A stretch of DNA of 64,000 nt from Syngnathus acus (Eukaryota; Chordata; Actinopteri; Syngnathiformes; Syngnathidae): positions 8,212,884-8,276,883 of the forward strand of contig NC_051087.1 of NCBI RefSeq assembly GCF_901709675.1, written 5' to 3'. Numbering within the stretch: the first letter of the stretch is position 1; every line of letters starts with the position of its first letter. Positions 39,872 to 53,304 of the stretch are shown piece by piece. Made by a program: the position numbers and the translations under genes. The notes beneath the pieces were generated by a model. That model worked only from the letters and a program-made list of their open reading frames with translations, made no database searches and had not been told where the DNA came from.

Positions 39872-40765
39872 CTGTCAACATTATCAAGTGTGCAAATAAA
39901 GACCTTCACACATAAAATCCAACCAGGTCCTTTCTCTTCTTTATAGCCTGGTCCTTAAAATGGGGGGAAAAGTTTCCCAAAAGTTGGGAAAAAAACCCAA
40001 CTACTAACTATTGATAGATATCCCAACAATTGTGAAACCGTGATGGAAGATATTGAGCAGAGTATAAAGTTTTTCACGCAAGCTCCTTGAGCCTTCTTTG
40101 GATTTTGAGCAACATCATTCACACAGTACCAAAACCTGAGATTATAAATAAGGTATATTACCCAAAAAATTAAACAACCTATATGTTGCCTGTGGAAAAA
40201 GCACAATACACAAAATAACCTCAGTGAGGCAAACTTTAGATCAAATTAACATTTCTCCTGGTTGACTTCATGTTAAATTTTTTGATTGCATGCTTATGCC
40301 TTTACCCAAACTTCAAGATTCAAGAGTTTTTATTCGCCATGTTTGAGCGTGCCAAACAAGGAATTTGAAGCAATACAAGAGCCTGAGGCTGATACTTCAC
40401 AGATTTTCTTTGCAACTTTCTTCAATTACAAGAAGCAATTGCTTGAGAAGGCAGACGTGACCCACCGTCACATTACCGACAATCGTATTCCATCACTGAA
40501 GGTTTCATTTGATTTATGCAAGCATCTGCATTGTATGCTTGTGGGAAGCAGTCATATTACATAAAGGCTTACTGACTTGTATTTACATGTTCCCCTTAAG
40601 AGACCAGCGGAAGCTGACGTAAAAATGAGAAAGGACAGAGGAAGAGATGTATTCTCAATCCTTCCTGGCCTTTGTTCATCACTTGTATGCCTCAGAAGAA
40701 TGTATCTCTGATGGAGTACAAGTGTTCAACAGCATACATCTGCTATCCCCCTAGCAGCTCTCTGC

Positions 40766-40894
<129 letters not shown>

Positions 40895-41968
40895 CCCTGC
40901 ATAAGTCTTTTTCTATCCAATCAGTTTCACTTCTCCCCATCCACTGACAGTTTTCTGCCCAGTTGAAGTCTCATCATTATCCCGTCCTCTGGCTCTATCT
41001 GGACCATGCACTATTTCACTTTGGCCTTCATCTGTCCATCTCCTGTGTTTGTCCTGTCTGGATCCCTTCATTTCCCTGCCCTCGTTCTTGGTACCAGCTG
41101 CAAGCCCTACAGCCATCCCTCATTTCCTCTGTGCCAAGCTCAGGGCCTTTTTCTCTAATTAGTCATGGAGCGAGAGGGGAGATAGCTAAAATGAAAAGAG
41201 CAAGCAGTTGAATCAAAGATCGCATTTCAATTTGGCTAAATCAGGCACTCATGGAATTCTCAATGTTATTGACTTGTAAGAGCAAGTATGTGCAACTAGC
41301 CATATTCTGTGCTTTTGGTCATCGCTAAATCTCAACTTTGTACGTGCTATCCTCTCATTTATTTATTTTAGTTACACAAACAGAAACATAATTTACACCA
41401 TACTGGACCAACAGGTTGATAATACATTCAGTTACAATTACAGTTATGCCAGGGCCTATCCAGCTCCAGATTGCAAAAAATAATACAATCTAATCTATCC
41501 TCATAATGATTGTACAGTGTGTAGAATAGGCACATCAATATATAAATATGATGCAACAACAATAAATGTGTGTGTATATAATGTAAGAGCATCATGAGGA
41601 AACATTCTCCTACTTTGCCCGAAGTCATGATTAATCATTGCTGTCTCTTTGGAGAAAAGTTTTGGTTTTGGTGGTCTGAGCTGCAAGTAAATTGGCTTTT
41701 TGATTTGGTTTCCCGTGGCGGTGCAACCAGTGTGAGACCAGACACTTGTGAGGCATCGGATAATGTTGCGCTGAAATGAGATGAAACATTGGGTGCAGGG
41801 TTGTGTTTTGAAATACCCCCTGTGCCATTCTTTTCAAACCATTTCCTTTGTTTTCTGACACTTATTGTAGAACCACAACGTTCAGAGAAAATAATCACCT
41901 CATCTTGCCTAAATGTTCAACTACCCTCATGCTTGATACCAACAAGTCTAAGAAATAGACCCGAGGAG

Positions 41969-42150
41969 CAGTGTTTCTCAACCATTATTGAGCCGAGGTA
42001 CATATTTTAGATATAAAAACCCTAACACCAAACTAACCCTTTTTCTATATAAAAAAAACAAAAACATTATTTGTTCCATTTAGGGACTTGCAGAAATAAT
42101 ATTGTACAGTCATTGCACATTTATTTATTTATTTATTGTTTGTTTTTTAA
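41969..42150 (+). mobile_element. probable hAT left-end fragment
   Basis: CAGTGTTTCTCAACCATTAT and then TGAGCCGAGGTACATATTTT match the start of common hAT families in fish ('cagtgtttctcaacc...agcc.aggcacatattt'). No matching right terminus was found, so this is a truncated copy and its 3' limit is a guess. Confidence 0.5.
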
Positions 42151-43321
42151 CTTTGATGGATAAAGACATTTTTGCTGCACTCAGCCAGGCATGAGTCCTT
42201 GGAGTACGTCTCATATGGAGCGTGCCATTTTGTATTTGCTGAGCATAGTAAATACAGTTTGAAATCTACATAAATCAATGACTTTTTTTTTTTTCCCCAT
42301 TTTTGTGCACGTTCTCTGTATCAGTGTTCCTACTAGTATTATGATGCCCATAACATCTGGTGGTGTGTTTAATTCCCTGTTCATGTGCGTGTGTTTTAGG
42401 CTGTGTGATAAATGTCCACTCCAAGGACAGCAGCTTACTCCTCTCCGATTGGTTTCTTTGCTGCTCTTCCCCTGTTACGGGCACCCTGCCAACAAACAGC
42501 ACTCTATCATTCCGTGTACGCGCGTATGCATGTCTTTACGTATGTTGGGTTCTTAGGTGTTTTTTTTTTTTTTATGATCACAATACCTTCCTAATTTCAG
42601 CTGCTTTAAAAACAGCTTTAAACTGCAGGTGGTTATATAATACATCCCACTTATAACATGTACTTCAGCATGACAAAATAATTACAGATGACATCTTTGC
42701 AATTACAAATCCACCTTTGATGATAACGACCAGGAAATAAATTGAACCAAAAAATAAGCTATGCGTCAAATAGTTAAGCCTGGAAAAATACATGAAATAA
42801 TGATCAGAATATGTTATTCTAGAATAATTGTGATTTAAACTTAATATGAGTATGCTTTAGTCTGTGCTGTGGTGACTTAGATATAAACACAATTTCTTTC
42901 ACTGCAAAGCGCTGTTTTTAATTCCGCTTTGGCAGATGATAACCTTGTGGGGCAGTTGGGCTTCGGCAAATGCAGGCATGTAATCTCCTAAATGGAAAAT
43001 AAAAAATGGATTTGCCTTAAATTTGTATGCTTTCAGTGATTGTCGAAAACATTTTGATAAAGGCATCCGCTAACGGCAAGGTTTATGTGTGACAAAAGCA
43101 AAAAGTGGCTACACACAATGTCCACTCCAGAGAAAGGCATTAGTATGGATGCTTCTATAAAATGAGTCTTGTCAAAAATCCATTCTCAGTGCCAAATGTG
43201 TATCAATCTACTAAAAACTGATTGTTACGAACAAATGACTATTATAAAAAGTATTATGCAAACCATTATTTAGTGCAAAATAAAACAGAGGTGATCCTGT
43301 TAATATATATTGCCTCTACAA

Positions 43322-43340
43322 AAATATATATATATATATT
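43322..43340. repeat. (TA)n microsatellite
   Basis: About eight TA units in an AT-rich context. Confidence 0.8.
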
Positions 43341-44130
43341 AATTATATACTGTATTTAACATAATTTCTAATCTTTGTTTTCCTGTATTTTCCGCCTTGG
43401 TTAAGCTATTAGAGGTAAACTGCTCTCTGCAGCATGCCCTCTTTAATTAGCTCAATTACTATTGACTCTGGCATTCCAGCAGTTCTTCCCAGTACACAAC
43501 AGCTAAAGATTATCATTCTTTTTCACATTCTCCATGGGGAATCACACTGTGCGCTTAATGTTAGGGTTCAACTTTAGTTTCGCTGCATGTAACTTTCCAC
43601 AAGAGCCCTTGGTTGATTTTCGCTTCTTTCCAGTGTGTGCGGCAACGTTTCCAAAATAATCACTTTCCAAGAGAAGTGTCGCGTTTGACATTGTGGCATT
43701 GCCAAGCCATTGTCAACACTTGAGATTGGTCAGCAATTTTTTCTAAATACCTGACCCACATAGGGACTGACCAATAGTACAGATTTGTGCAAAAAAAAAA
43801 AAAAAAAGTCGGAAAGAAAGAGAAAATTCGATAAATTTGGACATGACATTTCAGGCTGACTCCAGCATTGTAATACCGTCATTTTTTTCCTAATATCATA
43901 CTTAACTGCTGAACTGTGTCCTCTTTTGTTTGAGAAATTCCAATTTCTGGTTGAATGATTGTCAGTACATCTTCCACTCTTCCTTGGCATTACCAACATA
44001 TAGAGGTGTGACAAAACACAAGCATCTCAAATTGAAAAACAATACATCGGCTTCATGCGGAGTAAATGATTTCATCCTGATTTGAAGTTGTATCTTGGAA
44101 TTGCTTCTGTATATTTGTTTTGTGGTGTCA

Positions 44131-44158
44131 TGAGAATAAGCGGTACAATGGATGGATG
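44131..44158 (+). repeat. very short L2 3' terminus
   Basis: GAATAAGCGGTACAATGGAT followed by GGATG is the extreme 3' end of an L2-type LINE, where 'ataagcggta.a.aatggatgg' is typical. It is too short to exclude chance, but the wording is specific. Confidence 0.5.
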
Positions 44159-45270
44159 AACGAATAGATGGCAATACTAACAAAGTTAGGAGGAATTCAG
44201 GATGATTCGAAGTGGCTGAGAGACGATGAAGATAAACAAGAGAATGCTGGATGATAGAGGACACGGCACAAAGATGCAAGGGAGTGTGTGTGCATGTGTG
44301 TGTGTAAGAGAGAGCTGTAAGGGCACCAGATGTTGAGGTGATGAATGGTTCGCTCTGGCAGCAGAGGCAGGACAGTGACACATAAGACCTTAGATCACAT
44401 GGCTGTCACGTACACATACTCGTGTTCTCTGTTGTGACAGTACTGGAATGGACCCTATCTATTTCCCCCCCATGTCTCCCTTTTGTTTTCCGCTTCTAAT
44501 TCTCTTGTACCATCCCCTGTCATGTTGACGTTGTTCTATCCTCTTTGTCCTTGTAGTTCAACTGACACCTTTTGGGTCTTTTACATATATTTTTAATTTC
44601 CTGCATCTGTTTTCCTCCACTTCCTGTCCTTGTATCAATTCTTTTCTTCTGGGCTTCATGACTTTTTCAGTTGTGTTTATCATCACCATTTTAATTAAAC
44701 CCATTCAGATATGACTTATTCACATTTTACATAAATATGTTTCTTCGCATTGATACGGCCGCGTTGGAAATGTCAATAATGGGGACCTCAGTGAGTTCAT
44801 CCACCCTCAATACAATGACTGTAATGTCAAGATTGTCTGAAATAATACAAACAAAACGCAATAGAAGTATGCATTAGCATTACAGAGGAAGCAGGGTATT
44901 CTGCATAATTGGGATGGATACAGTTACTCCTAAAACAAGAAATAAAGTTAACCCTTTCTCTAAACAACTCCAAACCTGTACACGACAATATCTTTTGGAG
45001 CAATTCAACAACCAATATCTGCCTGACAACAAAAATAAAAAAGATTCAGCTCTGTGACCTTAAATCAACTTTCTTTTCTATTTTGGCATTTGTAGTGATG
45101 CCATTTGTTATTCAGTGTGTTTTCAATGTAATTTTTTATTACGAATCTTAATTTGTAATACTCAGCTGTGACGTTAAATTACAGGGCATGGCTCCATTAG
45201 CAAAAGACAATCAAGTTGTATTTCAGTTTTGTCTCATTGGTTGCAAATGCGAAAATTATGATTGACTTCA

Positions 45271-45404
45271 AAGTCAAGTTTATGTACCAAACTTTGACTT
45301 TCAAATCAATGAAAACCACCAAAGCTAGGGCGCCTGCTCTGGGACTGAAAAAACTATACATCAGCCATGTTGAGCGTCAACTGCGCTGGACTGGATATGT
45401 TTAA
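45271..45404 (+). pseudogene. possible LINE endonuclease/RT C-terminal scrap
   Basis: The frame reads ALGLKKLYISHVERQLRWTGYV (45341-45402; written here only as a guide, key part ERQLRWTGYV). It resembles the 'RQLRW.GHV.RM' end of RTE-type LINE proteins. Nothing upstream supports a longer match, and the frame stops soon after. Confidence 0.3.
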
Positions 45405-46092
45405 TCAGTGTGGCTACTGTGAACTTTGAGATTTTGTGTGCATGTCTAAGGACACTCCCAATGTGTAATAGTGCGATAAATCAGCCTCACCCTCAACCTT
45501 ATTCGAGTATCTCATCTAATTTGTCCCTTAACAAGCCATTGAAACAGCAGACTAATTAATGCGTCATTGCTGCGCAGTAACAGCAGGCACAGGTCAATGC
45601 TGCATGCTGGGAATAAGGCATCTGTTTGTTGTTGCTGAGAACCCGAATATATGTGCAACAGCATGTTCAGCAGAATTAGTAAGCGCTTTAAGATGCTAAA
45701 CTGAACAGATTTAACTAAATATAGCAACAAACCCATTCCCCCGACCCCTTAAAGCCACAGTTTAGGAAAAATACACCATTGTGGTCCCCGCTATCGTATA
45801 AATATTGGATTTTTATAAACTGAAAATTAGTAAATGCTTCAATTTCACCATGTGGGTGTAGAATAGACCACTTGTACTTCCTTTAAATCAGAGTCCTGTG
45901 TACATTTATTATATACAACTAGATTAACATACAGTAATCCTCAAAATTCAGCACAATTCAGATGTATGAACAAGAATTCATTGACCTTCTACCTACTCCA
46001 CAATTATCAATTTTTTTCTGTGACTTTAAAAAAAAATATGTCACTTTAAAGTGTTATTTTATTTTTTTCTCTTTTCATGTTTTAAATGTTCG

Positions 46093-46208
46093 AAATAAAG
46101 ACATCAATCAATCGATCAATCCTCAATTAGCCTTATTTTGTAATTTGTGTATTCTGTTTCAAACATGGTACTCAAATAATATCAATCAATTGATCAATCA
46201 ATCCTCGA
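46093..46208. repeat. pair of related ATCA-repeat blocks
   Basis: ATCAATCAATCGATCAATCC TC at about 46102-46123 recurs as ATCAATCAATTGATCAATCA ATCCTC at about 46180-46205. Both blocks are self-complementary at their centre (GATC/ATTGAT). Confidence 0.6.
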
Positions 46209-47709
46209 CAGTGTTCAAAATAATGTGGACCAACCTTCTGCCAGCTTGTGCGCACTGCAGATTCACATTATACACCCAACTGAGAGAAGAAAAAAAAACA
46301 CTTGAGAAGTGCCATTCATCAGCATGGCTGCTTAAAACAATGTGTTTGCACTTCTACCTCAGACTTTTCTTCCTATTTATTGTCTTTGTGTGAGATCCAG
46401 AGCCTTGAGTCAAACTGTCAAGAAGTCAAGATCACAAAGTCTACATTGTCCTTGAGTGAGACAATGAAGTGCTCACCAAAGGTGCTGCTCATACACATGG
46501 TTAAATCTGTGCATAGTTATTTAAAAAAAACATTGGGGGGTTGATTATTTCTTCTTGTAACTTTATGTCAATAAATCGTACACCATTAGAAACTTATATT
46601 GTTTCCAATTTAAATAAGGCCACATTGGTAAAGAACATGCATTTGCGCGATGAGCAGCGGAGTATGTCAGTATGTCACGCCCATGAAAAATGTGCCAGAT
46701 CTTTTCTGGCAAATGCCAACTATCTTATTTTGCTGTTTCTATTGAATCTTTATTGAGCTTCTGGTACATTCAATTTGTAACTGAGGAGATGCCAGGCTGT
46801 TGTAGCTCTCTATAGTTCTTCCATGCGCTGCATAGGCTCCTGATTACTGAATAAATAGTTAAATTGCCAATATGTCATGTTTCTTTAAACTTCAGTCTAA
46901 TCTGCTGACTGGGAGGCTGAACTGGCTTTTGATATTTTCACAGACACGCGCATTTGGCACAGTTTAAAAGGGGCGTTTGTGCCATTGTGGGCATGAATGC
47001 AACCGACTTGATTCACCGCCAATCAAAGCGGCTTTAAAATCGGTGCATGAGAGGCGTACAAAAAATATCATAAAGATGATAATAATGCATTCAATAAATC
47101 CGTCCCACAATGATCCACAGGGCTCAATTTTGCAATAACTTCCATTTTGGACCGGGCCATGCAGATGGAAGAATAAAAACCTTACAGTAATTCCAGTTTA
47201 TTTATCACTAAGACTATTTTTTTTTTTGTAAAGTGACAGGATTCTCTCTCTTACAGCCATCGGTGATGGCCTCTTGATGCATGTGAAGATGCAAGGGTAC
47301 TTGTCTTGGCTGTACTTTAATATCAAACCCACAAGCTAGAAAAATGAGTAAAGAACAGGCCACTCATAAAGCTGTTATCATGAGTTATGTATTTTCATGA
47401 ACTTTATATTTTTTTTGTGGTGCCTTTTGTTGGCACGGCTTCACGCTGATTGTTACGTATATCTCCAAAATACTCCAAGTTTTTTGTTGCCTGTATAATT
47501 CACTCACTGTGGTGTCCTTAGCATGATAAAGAGTTACCATAGCGTCAATATTAAACAGTGCTAGCCTTGTTGTAGTGGTTTATTTTCTCCTGTTTTGAGA
47601 GTAAAGGCTCAAGTTTGTCAAATACAAAGAAACCAATTTGGTGCAGCACAGCACATCTGAGAGGGTGCAGTATTTGTATCTACAGATGAGGGCCAAGGTT
47701 AACAAAAAG

Positions 47710-47883
47710 TACCGTAATTTTCGGACTATAAGTCGCACCGGAGTATAAGTCGCACCAGCCATAAAATGCCCAAAAAAGTGAAAAAAAACCATATATATGT
47801 ATATAAGTCGCTCCTGAGTATAAGTCGCCCCCCCACCCAAACTATGAAAGAAAACCGCGACTTATAGTCCGAAAATTACGGTA
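47710..47883. mobile_element. Tc1/mariner-type MITE with perfect 25-bp terminal inverted repeats
   Basis: The left end at 47712-47736 (CCGTAATTTTCGGACTATAA and on) and the right end at 47857-47881 are exact reverse complements over 25 bases. Both are flanked by TA (47710-47711 and 47882-47883), the target duplication expected of Tc1/mariner elements. Inside are repeated 'agTATAAGTCGC' motifs near both ends. The 170-bp element has no coding capacity and would have been mobilised in trans. Its intact ends suggest a fairly recent insertion compared with the other relics here. Confidence 0.9.
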
Positions 47884-48851
47884 ATCAAACGGCACAAATT
47901 TCCCAATGAGTTCATTTCTCTAAGGGGCAAAATAATTGGATTGATAAAGGGATGTAATTAAAAAAAAAAACATTTTGAAGAGAATAAAATACTAGCATGA
48001 GTGAGAGCACAAGTCTAGGATGAATATATTGAATTTCTTATCTCAAACTACTTTTCTATTACATGCCAACTTTGCCAGCCTGTTTATTCCACTCATTCCA
48101 TTCATTTATTGTGCAGTGTTCACCGGTTGACGTACGAGCAGTCCACATAGAAATTTGGACATGAGTGACTGCCGGACATACATCACACACATCATTCGCA
48201 CCACATACTCACTCACACTCTTTGGTTCAGGCTATGAAAGGGAGCTTTGAGCAGAGCTGCGGGACTGACAACATAAGACTCAATTAGGATGTCAGAAAGA
48301 AATGCAAGTGGAGTGAATGATGGCCACAGAAGTAAAAATGTGAATGGTGCAGGGGCAATAATAAACTACACTGAGGAGGTGTGGGCGATGTGAAACACTC
48401 TGATAGAAAGAGATAGCGGAGCCATTGGTGGTTTGTGCTTTTTGCGTAATAACACACTTAATAATGCAGTAGAGTGACTGATCCAATGTAAAGAATGACC
48501 AAGTGATCTATTTCGCTCCGCTTCAAAATTGTCATGTTTATGCAAACACTCTTTATTTCACAGTATCATTTTAGACATTTGAGTGATTTAATGGAGGGAA
48601 GAAAAATTCTGTGATGACCTAAAAACGTGTACAAGGTTATGGGTAAGGCAAGTGAAAGAAGTGATTTGTTCTCGAATTCAGGTTGGCATTAGCATCCAAG
48701 TAATATAAATTATGGTTGAATTTGAAATCGTCTATTAACCTAGATACTGTAGGGTACTGAAAACAGGAGGTCGCTTTATGAAATGGAGGTAACATCTCCT
48801 GAGACTTTCTCCATGTTGTACCGTATATCCATCTGTCTGTCTTAGGCTGGC

Positions 48852-48865
48852 CCGCCAGGTGGCAG
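48852..48865 (+). promoter_or_regulatory. CTCF-like motif
   Basis: CCGCCAGGTGGCAG fits the CTCF core consensus CCASYAGRKGGCRS at 13 of 14 positions. This is inferred from the motif only; binding cannot be judged from sequence, and similar words occur in fish repeats. Confidence 0.45.
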
Positions 48866-49257
48866 TACACAGAAAAGCAGCACAAATACCACTGAATTGC
48901 AAAGTGTGACACAAACTGTTGAAAATATGTAATTATGGCATCACAGGTTTTAAATGGAGTACGATATTATTAATTGCTATTTTTCTAATTTAAAAAAAGG
49001 GACCGGTGTTTCTTCTGATATCAAAGGCTTTGCTGGAATCTCGGTCTTACTGTGCAGCGGCTGTGATGGTCTGTAAAATAATAAAAATTCTGGCTCTCTA
49101 CATGGCCTGTTACCAAAATGGCGGACTGGTGTTTAGGGAATACTGTGTTGAGCTGCCAGTAAAAGCAAAGGATGCCTTCATAATCTTAATTTGTCCTCCT
49201 TTTTTTTGTTGTTGTTGTGGTTCCATTTTACTCTGTATGAAGCTGGGTAGCATGGGA

Positions 49258-49314
<57 letters not shown>
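49258..49314. repeat. (GATT)n microsatellite
   Basis: Fourteen GATT units without interruption. Confidence 0.97.
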
Positions 49315-49316
<2 letters not shown>

Positions 49317-49563
49317 AATGACTCTCTTACATCACTTAGCAACCATAGTTATTGAAATTTGCCAAAGACAAACATGGTCATTTTATTATTATATAGCCCA
49401 TGAGCTGTCTCATACAACAGAATTTGTAGTGTATTTGTATGAGGTGAAAAAAAATGCTGTACAAAAAAGAGGAAGCATGGAGACGGCACAATGATGGAGT
49501 AGGCCAGCTCAGAGCAGGGTCATAAAGCCTATGTGCTGATTCTGTCACTGGCAAAGATTTAAA

Positions 49564-49603
49564 CACACACGCGCACACACACACCAGCTCACACACACAC
49601 ACA
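49564..49603. repeat. imperfect (CA)n microsatellite
   Basis: Two CA runs split by CAGCT. Confidence 0.85.
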
Positions 49604-50584
49604 GTGACATACACTTTCAGCAGGCGTCCATTACACTTCTCACAGTGTGCCCTTGGAGAATCTTGTTCTTGCCATCTTCATGCAATCTCTTAGTGTATTC
49701 CCCTTTGTGTCTGTATCTTGTACTCACACACTTTCAGGAAGGCCACATTTATTGTTGTTCTACACCATTTTAGATAAGAGCAGAAAAGAATGTTTTCTTT
49801 GCCCTTCCTTCAAAGTCACAGCTTCTTTCTTTGAATCACAATTTACACGCAATTTTTAATCCAGGCAATTTTGCAGTGTAGGCTCCAACTTGCCAAATGT
49901 TTTTAAATATGCTGTCCGGATGCTGGCTGACTGTGAGTGGCAGCTGAAGTGTCACTGCTGGTGTCACTTTTGTGGTGGAAAGACAGTTGCATAAGTCACT
50001 GTATTTTGAGGACTTCTCAAGGAAAACTCTTGGCGTGTCTTCTGCCTGGCACAGGAATAGCTGAATAATGGCGGCAATAACTCCGAGACACTTAGAACAT
50101 ACTTAAGAAAAGCACAAATTGCCCTGCTATTTCTATAAGAACAAAATGTTGACGAGCAAACTATTTTCATGTGAATCGTTATTATTGAGCGGGCCCCACT
50201 GGGTTTGTTTGTTTCACAATAAGCCATGACTGAAGTGATAACAAGCCTTCATAGCTCTTTCTAATGCATGATAATTTGAGTGATTAAATTGACAAAATGC
50301 ACCCTTTTGACTTTGTCCTGGGCAAAGTAGGGCCTGTGAGCCACATCCGGTTCATCAACCGTCTCTGCATTCACAGTTGGTCTCCATAAACTTTATGCTG
50401 GTACTCGCATTTTAGTGCTTTTTCTTAAGGGACTCAGAGGTTGCCTGAACTTTTGGAATGATACATAATTCAAAGAGCACACAGAAATGATCGAAAATAG
50501 CCAAGTGCTTAATGGTAACAGAGTCCCCTGTCTGCCCAACATTTAATCTAATTGCTTACAAAATATAGGTTTTTGGATCTAAAG

Positions 50585-50916
50585 CAGGGGTGTCAAACTT
50601 TGGCCCGCAGTGTAATTATGTTTGGCCGCGAAGACAAATTATGCATCTACTCTGTGTCAATCCTGCAAAGGCAAATTGTCTTCACTTTAAAAAAAAAAAA
50701 TAGAGATGTTGCTAGTTTTTTCATTACCATTCATCTTTTTAAATATCTGAACAGTTTTTACTAGTCTCGGATTTCAAAACTAGTTAGTCATCAGGTAGCC
50801 TATACTGTATATAATGAGACATTCATACATTTATTTGTGTTGACAATCATAATGGCCCTCCGAAGGAAACTGTGACTACGATGCGGCCTGCGACAAAAAT
50901 GAGTTTGACACCCCTG
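50585..50916. mobile_element. hAT-type MITE with perfect 15-bp terminal inverted repeats
   Basis: CAGGGGTGTCAAACT at 50585-50599 is the exact reverse complement of AGTTTGACACCCCTG at 50902-50916. The subterminal GGCCCGC and GCGGCCTGCGACAAAAATGA segments are typical of fish hAT MITEs. The 332-bp copy has no coding capacity. Flanks ATCTAAAG and ATTCTAGC do not form a clean 8-bp duplication, so the insertion is old or the site has mutated. Confidence 0.85.
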
Positions 50917-52393
50917 ATTCTAGCGGGAGAAAAAAAAAATCATTGTTTGTATAATGGCCGAATGCTCAAAGAGCTATTGTTTTATAACCTAATGATATTA
51001 CTTGTAAAATAACCTATTTTCCATACCTGATCTATGGTAAACTTTTCCCTTTCCGAGACTTTAAGCTGCCAAGAATAACTGGGCAAAATGAAAATTTTCA
51101 GTCATCAGTCTACAGCTAATGTTATGCATCTAAGTAGTTTGAAAAGAAAAAGCAGTTTAAAATGAATGCTCCTTTTCTCTGGTCATACCTCCCAAATTTC
51201 CTGTCCATTCGCACCATCTGCTAATTAGTCTCACGGGTCCTGGGAAAAAAAAAAGACATCAATAGACACAGATAAATCTAGACAGAGACAAATGAGAACA
51301 ACTCGTCACTCAGGAGCTTCTATAAATAGGATTGTATCGCCGTATCAGTGTTGGACCAGCATAAAATTTCACTGATAAAGGAATTGAAATGATGAAGAGA
51401 AACACGTGTGTAATTAAAAACAAGAAAGAAAAAAAATAAGCCTTCTCTGCAACAGCCTTTCTTCTTTATTTTTGATCCGTGGGAAACGATTCCTTTATTT
51501 TTATTTTTTTACAGGCCAATTTCAAGGCATTTTGCATTAAACAGCTCACTAACAATTGTGCATTGTTATTGTGTCTTTATTGAAGCTAATGATTGGCTAA
51601 AATATCTTGTCACTTACTGTATTGCCCTTGTCTTGCTTGACAGTCAGCGAATATGGGCTGAGACGTTCTAAAATTTCCTTGGTGAAGATTTTTTGGGGAA
51701 GCAGAGTGGAGAGAAAAAGTTTGAAAAATGAAGGGCAAGTATTCTAGAAAATGGATGGATTCATCATCATAATTTGAAAAAACATTCTTTGTGTGATTTA
51801 TTCCTCCTGTACCTCAGTGCTTTTTTATATTCGGCATTGTTTGTTTAAATGGGAACAGCTGTTTTGTTTTGGGCAGCAAAATATTATGCTTTTAAGTTCT
51901 CTTCACAATATGCCTGCAGAGCATTCTTGTAAATCAGCTCAAATAGTTAACGCTTCACCGCACAGTAGGCTTGTTTGCATGTGTTCTGATTTCCACACAC
52001 TGTTTGTGTTTTCCTGTGTTTGATGGCGCCCAGAGAGACAGTCTCATATTGTAATTGTCCGTATTTTTAGACAGTTGCGCTGTTACTTACTTGCTTGTGT
52101 GCATCTTTAGTTGTCCTATGCAGGTGTCAGCATGTTTGAGAATGACAGCTTTATCCACTTACTAAACACCCGAGTCCTCATCGACACACTTTTGGAATAG
52201 CTCATGCACATGCTCACATCTTGTACTTACACTCATCAGTTGACAGAATGCGCTGTGATTGTTAATGTGCATTAACTTGAAAGACAATTTTACCTTTATT
52301 CATAGGTAATCAAAATGTACTTATTCATGTTGCTCTGTCTATTCAAAGTGTGGCAGGAAACTGACCCTAGATGGTTTTAGTTGTGACCCACAG

Positions 52394-52440
52394 ATCACCC
52401 ACACAGACATGGAGAGAACATGAAAAACCCAGGATGGAAA
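52394..52440 (-). repeat. short L2 3' region fragment
   Basis: CACCCACACAGACATGGAGA followed by GAACATGAAAAACCC matches the reverse complement of the 'gtttgcatgttctccccgtg.ctgcgtgggtttt' part of fish L2 elements. It is isolated, with no flanking LINE sequence recognised. Confidence 0.45.
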
Positions 52441-53276
52441 AGTAAGCACCATCTAAGTTGCTGGTGTACATTTAATATTTTTGACATGGTTTCATAACTT
52501 CTGTCCACAGCGATAGTAATGAGTCTTTAGTGTTCCTCTCAGGTTGTAACATTGCATTATAGACATGCATCCGACAACCTCATAAAGCCATCAGTCTGTT
52601 TATTATACATTTTGAATCAAATCTATATTATTTTTGGTTTAATGTCTAATTTAGTCACACAACTTTAATTCAAACTAAATATACATTTGTTTTAAAAAAT
52701 CAATATGTTTTTATTAGTTCTTTGGTAAGACAATTTAATAAGTGTTAGGGTTAAGCTGATATGTATGAGGACATGGTGAATCAAATTACACTAAAAAGTG
52801 AACGAATGAAGTAGGATTGTTAGTAGACGGCGACAAAAGGAAATCTGGATTTTAACCATCTGCAATGACTTTCAAAGGGTGCCTTGTGCATTTGAATGTG
52901 AAGAAGTTTAGTTCTTACGTACGAGGTGTGTCCAAGAAGATAATGTGTGTCAAATACAAATTTACAAATTACAACTTTACCCTATCAATGTAATCCAAAG
53001 GAAGAGGGATTTTTTTGAGTGGCCATCTCCACTACTAATGCTGTATTTGCTGTTCCTGACACTGAAGCGGCTAATAGAAGATAAACAGAATGTCAGACAT
53101 TTGAAGGCCAACAATTGATTGGATACAAGAAGATGAGAGGAGAGTATGGCTGTTTTATGCTGATTGTCAGGCCCATTGAATTTCCCCAAGTACTTCACAT
53201 ATGCCAGGAAGAACAGACATGCATACTAATTACACCTTTACACATTTCAGCTAGGAATCTTAAATCGTGTGATTTA

Positions 53277-53304
53277 TGTGTGTGTGTGTGTGTGGGGGGG
53301 GGGT
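53277..53304. repeat. (TG)n followed by a G-run
   Basis: About nine TG units pass straight into ten G. Confidence 0.85.

Larger units (their letters stand above)
28617..40765. other. intronic block, mostly featureless
   Basis: Contains the 76-bp mini-element at 30123, the fragment at 33012, short TG/CA tracts and a GGGGGGCCCCCC palindrome near 39424-39435. No exon, tRNA or structured RNA was recognised. Confidence 0.6.
42151..47709. other. intronic block, mostly featureless
   Basis: Contains a T-run near 42281-42295, the L2 terminus at 44131, a possible LINE scrap at 45271 and the ATCA blocks at 46093. Nothing else is recognised. Confidence 0.55.

Noticed and set aside
45962-46393. 143-codon hydrophobic open frame
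   Set aside because: AT-rich, Phe/Ile/Asn-rich translation including ATCA repeats; no membrane-protein family resemblance.
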